From: Desulfomonile tiedjei
GTDB lineage: Bacteria; Desulfobacterota; Desulfomonilia; Desulfomonilales; Desulfomonilaceae
NCBI GenBank assembly: GCA_016218715.1
Contig: JACRDG010000108.1
Coordinates: 1 to 56,504, forward strand
Length of the DNA stretch: 56,504 nucleotides
Reading direction: 5' to 3'
A model generated the notes under the pieces. The model had not been told where the DNA came from and did not search any database. It was given only the letters and a program-made list of their open reading frames with translations. The position numbers and the translations under genes were made by a program. Positions 1 through 9,530 of the stretch are shown here, piece by piece. How positions within the stretch are numbered: position 1 is the stretch's first letter; the number at the start of each line of letters is the position of its first letter.

Positions 1-127
1 CTGCCGAGTGGTCGTCCACTGCCGCTGAGGTGACAGCCGCATCCAGAACGATTCTCTCCTCCAATTGCTGAAGGAGGATCGTCGGCCGAAAAACCTTGCC
101 TTTGCGTCGAGACTTGAAAAGCGCCAT
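1..127 (-). CDS. N-terminus of a large LEPR-motif secreted/repeat protein (partial)
   Basis: Reading leftward from an ATG at 127 gives an open frame of 42 codons that runs off the window edge. A purine-rich ribosome-binding site (AAGGGGAG) lies just upstream. The product starts with a short basic stretch (ALFKSRRKGK) and then LEERIVLDAAV. This resembles the 'LEPR(I/L)L..A' element found at the N-terminus of very large cadherin-like or DUF4347-type repeat proteins of proteobacteria. The rest of the gene is outside the window, so size and domains are unknown. The assignment rests only on the N-terminal motif. Confidence 0.55.
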   Translation of the reverse strand, partial: MALFKSRRKGKVFRPTILLQQLEERIVLDAAVTSAAVDDHSA

Positions 128-1430
128 TTTCGTTCTCCCCTTATGATTTCTTTTCGGAATATGGACCAATAGTGGATCGCCCCGGCGATGCCGCAGGCTT
201 TCTAAAGGAACGGGTTGATTGGGAAACGGGAAACTGACAAATCATCATCGATACCTGTATAATGTATAGGGTAGTGCTAGCCCGCCGGGCGTACCACGAC
301 ACTTAGGGCTCGTTACGCATAGTGCAAACTTCACCCTCTTAGGACGCGTTTAGCTTGGTGCAATGAACAGCCGTCGCCAAGTGATAAGAATTTACAGGCC
401 CTTCTTGCCCTCCCGCTCCATGCTGCGCCGTTGCAATTCCCGCATGGCTCTACAAATGCATGCCTTCGCTCGGGTTCGTGAGACGCCCTCGCCGTCTCCC
501 TTCCCTTTTCACTATCGTTCCGGCCGTCGCATGGTCACATCGTGTTGAATTTCCTTTTCTCAGGGAAGCCGACACAGCTTTACCCCCAAACCCAAGGTCG
601 CAATTTTAGTGGTGTCATGAGGATGCCCACATCTGATGGAATTTCCAGTCATTGGACGACTTGCACTTCTTGTGCCAAAGTTGCCACAAGCCGCTTGATA
701 TCGTGAATGGTCAGTCAAAATAGTATGTTATCCAGAAACGAGGGAAACTCGCCGGTGCCATCATCGAGCAAACAAAGGCCCCACCCGTGACCGTTTATTG
801 GACATCTTTAGTCACCATGTAGACATTTCAGTATGTTACGGGGCCTGTGTGTCCGACTTTCGCGACAAGGCGTGGGCCGAGTGTTGCAAGGATCCAACGT
901 CGAATGGGCATGGCAAACGAGATACTCCACCAATAAGATTGTGCTTGACCGAGGTTGCAGGGCGAGCTAGGCTTGATACCAGGAAAGAACACGATTTTTC
1001 ATCAACGTGACGACGGTCTTGCCTCCGCTGGGTGTTGTGGGCGACCACAGGCCGGCCATTTCCGGGGTCAAGGAACCATCGCGCGACCGGTCACCGGCTT
1101 CAAGCCTCCGGAATGGCGAGACAGCCGCCTCACTTCGCCTGGGAATGATTTTTGCAAAGAGTTTACGTGTGGTTGGGCACGGGGGTATGCAGGGCGTCAA
1201 GAAAAGTCGTGCTCGCGAGGATACGCTGGAACGCTTCGGGAGCGACCACTGCCGAAGCTCGATCGCAAAACGCCATGTCGTTCCCTATCATTCCGGTTAG
1301 AGCAGCCGCACGAACCACAGCCGATGAGACGGTAGCCGCAGCGCTAACGCCTCAGGAAGATTGGGAAACTGCTGACAAGAACAGATTTCCCGGTGAGCAT
1401 ACATCAGAGCCCGCGATCGGAGGAATTGCT
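128..1430. other. 1.3 kb with no convincing gene
   Basis: Several short open frames exist here (for example 363-548, 798-1010 and 967-1200 on the minus strand). None has a good ribosome-binding site, a recognisable domain or protein-like composition. The 5' extension of the reductase frame (1152-1430) is also Arg/Ala-rich and unlike a membrane protein N-terminus. I see no RNA gene or mobile element. It may be leader DNA for the two divergent flanking genes or decayed sequence. Confidence 0.5.
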
Positions 1431-2741
1431 ATGGCAGCGGTCTTGGCAGCACTCTATAGTGTGGTGGCACTCAGTCCCCTTATCGTTGTGGCCGCGATCT
1501 GGCTCAAGGGTGACATGACGCTCATGCACGAAACAGGAACGAGCACAGCGTTTGCCGCTTACGGCATCATAGCTCTCCAACCGGTGCTGGTAGCTCGTTG
1601 GAAATGGATCGAACGACCTTTCGGCCTTGATGTCGTATCCAGATTCCACAAGTACATGGGAGTCTTCGCGGTCGCTCTGCTGCTAACCCACCCGCCCCTG
1701 ATGGCCTTCGGCGGGCAGGGGGTGGCATTGCTGACCACGTTCAATCAGCCCTGGTATGTCCTTCTCGGGAAAGCGTTGCTCGTGTTGTTGCTTCTCCATG
1801 TATGCCTGAGCGTTTTCGGCCAGACCCTCGGGCTGACCTTTGAAAAGTGGCGATGTTTCCACAATGTTGCCGCGATCGTGATTCTCGGCGGCGTATTCGT
1901 TCACAGTTTGGCCGCGGGTTACGACCTGGGACCGATTCCTCTCCGCGTGCTCTGGCTGGCACTGCTTGGGCTCACGGCATTTGCGTACGTTCACCACAAG
2001 ATTCTCGTGCCGAGGGGATTGCGACAGCGCCCGTACGAGGTTGTGGGGATAGAGCAGGAAACCCCCAACGTATGGACCGTCAAGCTCGCTGCACCGGCGG
2101 GCGAAAAGATTTACGATTACCACCCCGGCCAGTTTCACTTCCTCACCTTCCACCGATCGGGAGACCTTCCCGTCGAGGAGCACCACTGGACCATTTCATC
2201 GAGCCCGGCAACCAGGGATTTCATAAGCTCGACCATAAAGGAGTCCGGCGACTTCACCGCAACCATCGGCAAGACACGCGTCGGAGACACCGCGGACGTT
2301 CAAGGACCCTTCGGCCGGTTCTGTTACACGTTGTATCCCGAAGATCGGGACTTCGTCTTCATAGCCGGAGGAATCGGGATCACCCCGTTGATGGGCATGA
2401 TACGCCACATGCGGGACACGAAGAGCGAGGCCCCTGTTCTGCTGCTCTATGCCAACAGGACCAGCAAGGATATCGCGTTCAAGAGTGAACTCGCCGAGAT
2501 CGAGTCCGGCTCCTGGCCTCGGTTGAAGGTGGTCCATGTCCTGAGCAGCCCTGAAGCCGGTTGGACCGGTGAATCCGGACGCCTGGACGGTGACCGGCTC
2601 ACGCTGATGGTGTCCGGGAAGGGAGAAGAGGCGGCCTACTATATTTGCGCGCCGCCCCCGATGACCAAAGCCGCTGTAGCGGGCTTACGGTCCATGGGCG
2701 TGCCGTATGCCCGGATGCGAACCGAACAGTTTTCGCTGTAG
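1431..2741 (+). CDS. Ferric reductase-like membrane flavoprotein (two-heme b domain + FAD/NAD(P) domains)
   Basis: The 436-residue product has an N-terminal membrane domain (about residues 1-210) with four histidines in two pairs spaced 14 apart (H73/H87 and H144/H158). This is the pattern that holds two stacked b hemes in ferric reductase/NADPH-oxidase-type proteins. The C-terminal half is a ferredoxin-reductase-like module, with a flavin-binding HHWTISSSP segment, a nucleotide-binding GGIGITPLMG segment and a terminal CAPPPM motif. It would move electrons from NAD(P)H through FAD and heme across the membrane; the acceptor is unknown. The frame is open from 1152, but GGAG at 1419 eight bases before the ATG at 1431 supports the later start. 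A palindromic repeat cluster follows the stop. Confidence 0.8.
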   Translation: MAAVLAALYSVVALSPLIVVAAIWLKGDMTLMHETGTSTAFAAYGIIALQPVLVARWKWIERPFGLDVVSRFHKYMGVFAVALLLTHPPLMAFGGQGVALLTTFNQPWYVLLGKALLVLLLLHVCLSVFGQTLGLTFEKWRCFHNVAAIVILGGVFVHSLAAGYDLGPIPLRVLWLALLGLTAFAYVHHKILVPRGLRQRPYEVVGIEQETPNVWTVKLAAPAGEKIYDYHPGQFHFLTFHRSGDLPVEEHHWTISSSPATRDFISSTIKESGDFTATIGKTRVGDTADVQGPFGRFCYTLYPEDRDFVFIAGGIGITPLMGMIRHMRDTKSEAPVLLLYANRTSKDIAFKSELAEIESGSWPRLKVVHVLSSPEAGWTGESGRLDGDRLTLMVSGKGEEAAYYICAPPPMTKAAVAGLRSMGVPYARMRTEQFSL

Positions 2742-2756
2742 TCGAGGCAACCGCGC

Positions 2757-2947
2757 AGCCCCGAAGGGGCTGACCAACAGTAGCCACGGGTTTCAACCCG
2801 TGGAATGAGGCGTCCAACCATTGCTCGAAATCGACCCTGAAGGGGTCGACCAGGCACGAGTCCAGGATTACGGGATCGGTGGACCCCCTTCAGGGTCCAG
2901 ACTGTTTTCATCGGGGCATTTGTTCCACGGGTTGAAACCCGTGGCTA
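2757..2947. repeat. REP/BIME-like cluster of palindromes
   Basis: Directly after the reductase stop is AGCCCCGAAGGGGCT (2757-2771). Then comes a palindrome with core CCACGGGTTTCAACCCGTGG (2781-2806), and the same unit in reverse orientation at 2923-2947 (25 of 26 bases). Between them are TCGACCCTGAAGGGGTCGA (2831-2849) and a near-inverse copy at 2881-2898. The whole is therefore a head-to-head pair of two-palindrome units, the organisation of REP/BIME elements usually mobilised by RAYT (TnpA-REP) proteins. No RAYT gene is in the window. It may also act as a transcript end or stabiliser. Confidence 0.7.
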
Positions 2948-3070
2948 TTCAAGGTGCGTCCGTCCAGGACGCAACGCACAGCCCGCGTACGGTGCCACAA
3001 AAACGCCACCGTATTAGTGAAACGCAACACCAACCCGTCAAAGAACTGGTAAGCAAACCAGGAGGCTACC

Positions 3071-3259
3071 GTGAGAATCAGAAAGCTCAGGATTTTTACC
3101 GTATTCTTCGTCATTCTCGTCATCCTTGCCGCGTATGGCCTGGCTTTGTTAAGGACGTACGTGTTCAAACCTCCGCAGCCTGCCGCGTCATCCTGGTGTT
3201 TCCCCGGAGTTCCCGAACAAGCCTCAACCCGCGTCGGCCACGACAGAGCAGTTGCCTGA
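3071..3259 (+). CDS. Small single-TM membrane protein (hypothetical)
   Basis: A GTG start at 3071 is preceded by a strong GGAGG at 3061-3065. The 62-residue frame begins with basic residues, then one clear hydrophobic segment (about residues 8-27, FTVFFVILVILAAYGLALL), then a short Pro-rich soluble tail. No family is recognised. The ribosome-binding site and membrane segment argue for a real gene, but the frame could be a remnant because it sits between two repeat clusters and the last 25 residues look unremarkable. Confidence 0.4.
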   Translation: MRIRKLRIFTVFFVILVILAAYGLALLRTYVFKPPQPAASSWCFPGVPEQASTRVGHDRAVA

Positions 3260-3285
3260 TACCGAGTCGCATTGAAATGAGTAAA

Positions 3286-3455
3286 CTTGGGGGGAACTTC
3301 TTTGTGCAAAGAAGTTCCCCCCAAGCCCCCTTCAAGAAACTCTATTGCCCTTGGCTTTCCCGCTCTCCTTGGTGAGGAGAGCGGGAAAGCCAAGGAAACG
3401 AGAATTTTTTGGAGAGGGGTCTGGGGAGAAACCTTTTTTCAAAAAGGTTCTCCCT
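3286..3455. repeat. Array of three hairpins (MITE/REP-like)
   Basis: Three inverted repeats follow one another. Positions 3286-3325 form a 19-bp stem with a 2-nt centre (CTTGGGGGGAACTTCTTTG against its complement). Positions 3349-3368 pair perfectly with 3376-3395 (20-bp stem, 7-nt loop). Positions 3424-3454 pair with one bulged base around a TTTTTTCAAAAA centre. The ends share sequence with a shorter copy at 27745-27777 (21 of 22 bases for the first hairpin core; 15 identical bases, GTTCTCCCTAGATTA, at the right end). This suggests a dispersed element rather than a terminator. Confidence 0.7.
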
Positions 3456-3940
3456 AGATTACGTCTTTGCATGCGACTCGGCATGAGACAAAGTCGCTTC
3501 AGGTCTTCGTCCTGCCCGGTGACCAATCGCGTCACCCACATGTCCAGCGCGTAGACAGCTCCCAACAAAGGCAAATAGCGTGCCATGGTGCGGATTACAT
3601 TCCGACTGTTGCTGGGAGCCAAAGAACCGCGCTGGTGAAGCGGGCACACTTATTGCATCCAGGCATTATGGGGAAGTGTCTGCGGCGCTCGTCCGGGTCG
3701 CGATCTTCCTCTGTGGGCCTTGAGGGTGATTCCAAGCACCACGCTCAAGAACGCGAAGGATTCGCCAGGGGGTCGGTCCTTCCCTAATCCGCCTTGACAA
3801 TAGGATTGATGCGGATCTAGAATGATTACGGGGGTGAAGGCTCCTCCGTCGATTTCCCGAAACAAACGCCCGGCCGACACTGGGAACGCAGTGCGAGCCG
3901 TCGTGCCTACTCATGGAAAATTGAGAGAGAGGGAATCCTT
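3456..3940. other. Gene-free leader upstream of the pilus operon
   Basis: No gene is called between the hairpin array and the first pilus gene. A minus-strand frame ending inside the hairpins is discussed under rejected items. The right part carries the sigma-70-type promoter at 3794-3823. Confidence 0.5.
3794..3823 (+). promoter_or_regulatory. Sigma-70-type promoter for the pilus operon
   Basis: TTGACA (3794-3799, perfect -35) and TAGAAT (3818-3823, 5 of 6) are separated by 18 nt. The site points to the first gene of the pilus operon, whose ATG lies 118 nt beyond the -10 element. Confidence 0.5.
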
Positions 3941-4381
3941 ATGAAAAAGAAGGATGTCGCGAGTGCCTTTCTCAGGAACGGGATCCCGCTGGCTATTTGG
4001 CTCCTGGTCCTGCTCTTGGGGTTCACAATCTCGGCCGTGGCGCAGAAACCCGTCGTGCCGCCCGCGGGCACCGAGAAGGAAGCGCCTCCCAGCCCGAGGG
4101 CGATTATCGAATCCTACGTTCCTTCCGGCTTCTCCGTCGAAGGTCCCATCGTAGTCCTCGAGATAACTCCGAAAACCCTCTCGTTATTGACCGGCATAGA
4201 GAGCAGGCCCCTTGTCCTGAAGATTGAAGGCATGCAGATCAATGTAAGGGACGCGAACAACAAGAGCCTGTCTTTGGGGGATATCCAAAAAGGGACGACG
4301 GTCTATCTGTCCCGCAAACCGGGTACGAGCCAGATGTTCATCTTCGTGGTTCCGCGGAAGGAGAGTCCAAAAAATGCCTAG
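3941..4381 (+). CDS. Secreted or anchored protein at the head of the pilus operon (hypothetical)
   Basis: The 146-residue product begins MKKKDVASAF and has one hydrophobic segment (about residues 15-35) ending AVAQK, which reads as a signal peptide or an N-terminal anchor. The remainder is small and soluble with no recognised domain; it contains a Pro-rich linker (about 38-50) followed by beta-rich sequence. GAGAGAGGG upstream gives a usable ribosome-binding site. Its end overlaps the PilY1 ATG by 8 nt, so the two are probably translationally coupled. A role in pilus tip assembly is inferred from position only. Confidence 0.65.
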   Translation: MKKKDVASAFLRNGIPLAIWLLVLLLGFTISAVAQKPVVPPAGTEKEAPPSPRAIIESYVPSGFSVEGPIVVLEITPKTLSLLTGIESRPLVLKIEGMQINVRDANNKSLSLGDIQKGTTVYLSRKPGTSQMFIFVVPRKESPKNA

Positions 4382-7300
4382 AGCACGTTCAGCGCGCATT
4401 CTTCAGGTTGGGCTGATCACGTTGATCGTGGCCGCCTCGCTCTCGTTCCTGTACCTGGCGAGTTCCGTCCTGGCAGGGACGTACCAGCCGTGCCAGCTCC
4501 CCGTGGTGGTCGGGTCCCAGACCAAGCCCAACGTCATGATCGTACAAGACATGTCCGGGTCCATGCAGTTCGCGCCGTACTACGATTTCGACACCCCGTG
4601 GATCGGTTACTACAACGACACCGATATCGCTTACGCCAGCCCGATCCTTCTCTCCGGCGCGACCGCATACCAGATCGGGAGCTCCGACTTCGGGTACTGG
4701 GATAGCGATACGCACTACGTGTACGATCCGACCCTGAACGTCGACCCCATCACCGGCCATGGCGGAGGGTGGAAGTGTCCTGCGGAGAGCGTCCCCGCGG
4801 ACGCGTGGCCATCGACCGCGCCTCCCGTCAGGGTAAAGTTCACCGCTCCTAGCTCTGACGGAGGTGGCGGCGGGAAGATTCAGTTCACCGCGGCGGGCCA
4901 TGGCCTGGCAGTGGGTGACTGGGCAGTGTTGTACGGACTCAGCAGCCACACGGACATGAACGCGAACGCGTACCAGGTCACGGACGTTGGCGGCGACACG
5001 TTCAAGGTCGTCAAGGCTGCGGGATGGACATGGGATGGGAACGCGGACGACACCTCCGGCGCGGTCATCAAGCGGGTGAACGGCACGATCGCCACCGGGT
5101 TGAGCGGCAACATATTGAGCTTCCTCCAAACCACCCGGACCGACGTGGCCATGAAAGCCATGTTCGGTGGAAGGGCTTTGGTGGTGGACACGAACTATGC
5201 GTACCTCAAACCCCAGGGGAGCAGGAAGTTCGTCTTCGACGAGACGCTTGGGATCGCCGCGCACATCCGCCCGGGACACGGTACAAACCCGGATGCGTAC
5301 AACCAAACCGGCACGACCTACTACGGAGCGGGGACCGCGGCCGACCCGGAGAAGGACATTTTCATCACGATCGGTGACCTGTACCGGGGGACCCTCGATG
5401 GGGCCGATCCGTTGTCCAAGGTCAACAACGCAGGCGGCAACAAATGCCGTTGCGAGGTCTGGAGGTTTACTGTTCCGGCCGGCGGCGCAACGGTGACGAT
5501 TCGCATGTGGGCATCAGGGTACGACCCATACCTGCAGTTGTATACAGGAAATACGCCAAACTCGGCTAATGTGGTCGGCAGCCTCACTCGGAACAACGAC
5601 AATACGAGTAATCGGCTAAACGCGATCTACCAGAAGACGCTGGCAGCAGGTGACTACTGCATAGAGGCCACGTGCCGATCGGGCTGCGCGACCGGGAATT
5701 ACTATCTTATGATAACCGCGGACGAGGACGCGAACTATGTCAGGGGCGGGGAGCCTGATGTGCCCCTCACGTGGGACACAGGAACCTATCCGAGCCACAA
5801 CGGGGTGCATTACGCAAACGCGATCGGCCGCATCCTGAACGCCCGCTGCCAGGTGCGCGTTCCCAAGGCGCTCCGGACCGGGGTCATCCAGGACACCTTC
5901 AGTCTCATCCGTTACGGGTACATGTACTACAAGAGCGATGTCAGCGGCAACAGGGGCAAAATCCTGGTCGGGTGTGAGAACACGAGCCTGGATGTGTTGC
6001 TGCACGCGATGCAGGGGATCGCGGACACGACCTACGGTCTGGATAATACCAAGGTCTACCCCTATTATGGAACCCCCACCGGTGAAGCAATGTGGGAGGC
6101 GTACGACTACTTCAAGCAGCAGAACGACCACAGCACGACCAATTACGCGACCAACACCACCTTTATCACGAAAGCGGGGGCCAGAGACCCGTGGTACGAC
6201 CCGAAGCCGGGCGCGCCCGGACAATACGTTCCGGCCCCGTGCCGCAAGAGCTACACGCTGCTGCTGTCGGACGGTCAGTGGAACGGAACCGACGAGCCTG
6301 CGGCCCCGGCCCGCTCGATGCATGTCGGAGACCTGCGGACAGACATAACCAATCCCACGATCAAGCTCAAATCAGGGACAACAACGCTGTACCAGAACGT
6401 GACCACGTTCGGGATCATGTGCTTCGACCAGAGCGCCGGGGGCTTCAATTCCATGAAGACCATATCGGCGTTCGGAGGGTTCAAGGACATCTCCGGCTGC
6501 ACCACCGATTATCCGTATACCTTCACGAGCGTTCCCGGCGACAGCAAGACCGTGACCTGGCCTCGCACCAACTGCAACCCAGCCGGCACCTGGAACAACT
6601 GCTGCAAGGAATGGGACATCCCGGTAGGGACCGCCACCAGGGGCGACGGCGTGCCCGACGGGTACTTCGAGGCGGACAACGGCCAGAGGCTCGTAACCGC
6701 GCTCAAGGCCGTCCTGGCCATGGTCCTTTCCACGAACGCGTCTGCCAGCGCGGTTGCCACGGTTTCCCAGCAGCTCGCGGAAGGGGATACGTACGTCAGA
6801 GGCGTCTTCGAGGCGAGCGACCCGGACCGGGTGGACACGTACCTCTGGTACGGGCACTTGGAAGCCTACTGGCCCTACCCCTACCCCGACCCTGATTCCA
6901 CCGAAGTGAGGTACGACTTCGACCTCGAATGCAATTACGGCCTCCGTTGTATGGAGATGCCCGGAACCACATGCGTCGGGACCGCGGCCGTGAAAAGGCA
7001 CTGCTGGGACGGGGGCAGTACCCTTGCTGACATGACGCCCCTCGGAGGGGTGCCTGCAGGAAGGTGGGTCTTCACGTACGACCCGACCGCAACGAACCAC
7101 ATCAAGGACTTCAACACCACCAACATCACCCAGACGGATTTGGACGTGACATCGGCCGCTGATGCAACGAACCTCATCAACTGGACGCTCGGAGCGACAA
7201 TCACCCCCGCGACCATCTGGAGGGACCGAGAAGGTCACCGGTTGGGAGACACCGTGTACTCCACCCCGGTGATTTCATCACCACCCAGCGTGGGATCGGT

Positions 7301-9530
7301 CTCAGTCCGTGATCCCAACGTCCTTAAATTTTACGAGTATCGCAACAAGACCCTTGCCGATGGGACCAATCCCGCGGGATGCCAGCCGCCGGTTGCAGCG
7401 ACCACGCCGCGGACGTGCACCTCCGCGTCCAGCCGAGAGGTTTTTCGTCGGGACAAGATAGTCTTTGTCGGGGCCAACGACGGGATGGTTCATGCCTTCC
7501 TCCTCGCAAAATGGGATGGAACCACCAACGGGACCACCGGCCAGCCGAACGATCGATGGCTGGATCAGCCTGGCGCGTACGTGGACGGCGGGCGTACCCA
7601 TCCGAACATCGGCATGGAATTGTGGGCCTACATACCGAGCAACCTGCTTAAGGAGCTTAAGGCACTCGCGGCTGCGACTTATGGAAACACGGGATGCCAG
7701 CATCGCGCGATGGTGGACCTTTCGCCAAAGATCGCCCATGTATACATCAACCCCGACTACCCGACGCCCGGGGACAAGGAATGGCGCACCGTTCTGGTCG
7801 GCGGCGAGCGCGGCGGCGGGGACACGTACTTCGCGATCGACGTGACAGACCCGTACGCGCCGAAGGTACTCTGGGAGTATTCGGTGCTCAAAGATCGGGT
7901 GGTAATAGACAGCAACAAGTACTATCAACCTTTTTCAGGCGCGTACACGAGCATCGAGGACTTTCCCATGAGCTGGGCGGCCCCGGTTGTCGGGCGAATC
8001 AGGCTTCCCGAAGCGTCGTTCTACGTGGGGACCCCGGCTGCAGACGGCAGCTTGACCGGGACCGCGACGGTTTCCTATACCGGAAGCGATTTGTACCGCA
8101 GCACAGTGTTTGTCGGTGGCGGCCTCCGTCTCTTCGACTCGGCCTTCACCACGAGTCCGGACGGCGCGGCGTCGGGTTACACCGTAACGCAATGGGCCGA
8201 TTTCAAGAAGGACCTGTTCAAACCGTCCTTCATGCTCATCGATGTGGAGACGGGTCAGAACCTCTTCAAGTACGTGTGGCCCGAACTCGTAAGGGCGGCA
8301 AATGCTGCGACTCCGCAAGTGTTCCCTCTCAGGACCAACAGCACCAATGCGATCCCCTATGCCATGACCGATCCCATGGCCCTGGACGTCTGGGATCTGG
8401 CCGCAGGCTCGCCTCAGGATGACGGCTTCATCGACCATATCTACGTGGGTGATACCACTGGGTACTTCTATGGGATCAAGTTCACCTCATGGGGCGTTCA
8501 CGTGGACCTCTGGCCGACGAAGAGCATCATTAACGACAGGACGGACTTCGAGTCCAACATCTACCGCGCGGAACGTCAGCCGATCGCGTATGGACCCACC
8601 GTCAGCACCGAGGAGCCGCAGATCGGAGCGGAGCCCGCACTTCGGGTCGTCTTTGCCGCGGGGAAATATGACGATCTTGTGGGAGGGACCGACGACAAGA
8701 CCGATCTGGTAAAGATGTCGCTGTACAACCTGCGAGACCCGGCCCCGCCTCCGCCGGAGAATGCCAACAAGACACAAATCGCGAGCACCGGGTACTTCGT
8801 GCAGTGGCAGCAGAAATGCCAACCCTGGGTGACGGCTACGGAAACCTGGCGCACGTGCTGGCTGAAATACTGCTCTAAGCACCCGGACCAGACGTGCACA
8901 AAGACCGGCTGCTCCGGTTGCACCTCGTGCCCCTGCAGCTGCTGTAGCACCTGCTGGGGCACTTCAGTGCCGTTCAACCCGCAATGTCACTGGGTCACGC
9001 TGGACGCGGCCCACGATGCCCCGGGAACGCCCGACTGCTGTGAATCAAGTTGCTCCTCTCCCTGCTACTCGTGCGTGTATGACCTCACGCTGCCGTTGAC
9101 CGGCGGAGGACCCGGTGAGCGCTGGGTTTCCAAGCCGCTGATCGCGGGCGGGTACGTGTTTGCGACCTCGTTTGTCCCCTCTGAAAGCCCGTGTGACTTC
9201 GGAGGCATGGGGTACCTGTACCTGTTCGAGTACCAGTGCAAGCAATTCAGCGGATTGTTTTCCCCCATTCCAGGCACGCAGGTCAACGTGCAGACTTCCG
9301 GAACCGAGGCCGGTTTGGGCGTAGTGACCCAAGGAACGTTCAATCCGACATCCACCTTTACCGGGGCGCGATTGGAAGTTGGGCCCGGCGTGCCGAGTCC
9401 GCCGGTTCTGGACCCGTCCGGTCAGAATGTTGTGGTACAGATGAGCGACGGGACTCTGGTGCGGACTGGGGTCGATTTGAGTATACCTCCGATGAGGGTG
9501 CAAGGCGGATGGCAGAGCAGCGACAAGTAG
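4374..9530 (+). CDS. pilY1: PilY1-type type IV pilus tip adhesin/assembly protein
   Basis: This 1718-residue secreted protein has a membrane segment near residues 12-34. A von Willebrand A-like region follows, with the metal-site motif DMSGSM (D59-M64). Two domains interrupt the N-terminal half: about 168-215 resembles the 'HGLxVGDW...DTFKV' beta fold, and about 357-450 resembles a pre-peptidase C-terminal (PPC) beta-sandwich. From about 950 to 1480 is the PilY1/PilC beta-propeller (VFVGANDGMVHAF near 1030; TYFAIDVTDP near 1150). Residues about 1481-1570 hold 17 cysteines, including CPCSCC and DCCESSC. PilY1 caps the pilus, promotes extension and can act in surface sensing. It is the second gene of an operon with minor pilins downstream. 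It is longer than the roughly 1160-residue Pseudomonas protein because of the inserted domains. Confidence 0.9.
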   Translation: MPRARSARILQVGLITLIVAASLSFLYLASSVLAGTYQPCQLPVVVGSQTKPNVMIVQDMSGSMQFAPYYDFDTPWIGYYNDTDIAYASPILLSGATAYQIGSSDFGYWDSDTHYVYDPTLNVDPITGHGGGWKCPAESVPADAWPSTAPPVRVKFTAPSSDGGGGGKIQFTAAGHGLAVGDWAVLYGLSSHTDMNANAYQVTDVGGDTFKVVKAAGWTWDGNADDTSGAVIKRVNGTIATGLSGNILSFLQTTRTDVAMKAMFGGRALVVDTNYAYLKPQGSRKFVFDETLGIAAHIRPGHGTNPDAYNQTGTTYYGAGTAADPEKDIFITIGDLYRGTLDGADPLSKVNNAGGNKCRCEVWRFTVPAGGATVTIRMWASGYDPYLQLYTGNTPNSANVVGSLTRNNDNTSNRLNAIYQKTLAAGDYCIEATCRSGCATGNYYLMITADEDANYVRGGEPDVPLTWDTGTYPSHNGVHYANAIGRILNARCQVRVPKALRTGVIQDTFSLIRYGYMYYKSDVSGNRGKILVGCENTSLDVLLHAMQGIADTTYGLDNTKVYPYYGTPTGEAMWEAYDYFKQQNDHSTTNYATNTTFITKAGARDPWYDPKPGAPGQYVPAPCRKSYTLLLSDGQWNGTDEPAAPARSMHVGDLRTDITNPTIKLKSGTTTLYQNVTTFGIMCFDQSAGGFNSMKTISAFGGFKDISGCTTDYPYTFTSVPGDSKTVTWPRTNCNPAGTWNNCCKEWDIPVGTATRGDGVPDGYFEADNGQRLVTALKAVLAMVLSTNASASAVATVSQQLAEGDTYVRGVFEASDPDRVDTYLWYGHLEAYWPYPYPDPDSTEVRYDFDLECNYGLRCMEMPGTTCVGTAAVKRHCWDGGSTLADMTPLGGVPAGRWVFTYDPTATNHIKDFNTTNITQTDLDVTSAADATNLINWTLGATITPATIWRDREGHRLGDTVYSTPVISSPPSVGSVSVRDPNVLKFYEYRNKTLADGTNPAGCQPPVAATTPRTCTSASSREVFRRDKIVFVGANDGMVHAFLLAKWDGTTNGTTGQPNDRWLDQPGAYVDGGRTHPNIGMELWAYIPSNLLKELKALAAATYGNTGCQHRAMVDLSPKIAHVYINPDYPTPGDKEWRTVLVGGERGGGDTYFAIDVTDPYAPKVLWEYSVLKDRVVIDSNKYYQPFSGAYTSIEDFPMSWAAPVVGRIRLPEASFYVGTPAADGSLTGTATVSYTGSDLYRSTVFVGGGLRLFDSAFTTSPDGAASGYTVTQWADFKKDLFKPSFMLIDVETGQNLFKYVWPELVRAANAATPQVFPLRTNSTNAIPYAMTDPMALDVWDLAAGSPQDDGFIDHIYVGDTTGYFYGIKFTSWGVHVDLWPTKSIINDRTDFESNIYRAERQPIAYGPTVSTEEPQIGAEPALRVVFAAGKYDDLVGGTDDKTDLVKMSLYNLRDPAPPPPENANKTQIASTGYFVQWQQKCQPWVTATETWRTCWLKYCSKHPDQTCTKTGCSGCTSCPCSCCSTCWGTSVPFNPQCHWVTLDAAHDAPGTPDCCESSCSSPCYSCVYDLTLPLTGGGPGERWVSKPLIAGGYVFATSFVPSESPCDFGGMGYLYLFEYQCKQFSGLFSPIPGTQVNVQTSGTEAGLGVVTQGTFNPTSTFTGARLEVGPGVPSPPVLDPSGQNVVVQMSDGTLVRTGVDLSIPPMRVQGGWQSSDK

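Noticed and set aside
363-548. 61-codon plus-strand frame in the left intergenic region
   Set aside because: Arg/Ser/Pro-rich product typical of random GC-rich sequence, no ribosome-binding site.
3332-3649. Minus-strand frame of 105 codons with a plausible helical segment (RYLPLLGAVYALDMWVTRL)
   Set aside because: Its C-terminal half is translated from the hairpin repeats at 3349-3454, and no ribosome-binding site precedes the start. It may be the tail of a decayed gene but cannot be supported as a CDS.
4389-5306. Long minus-strand frame inside pilY1
   Set aside because: Antisense shadow of a high-GC gene; Val/Arg/Gly-rich product without domain features, while the plus frame is clearly PilY1.
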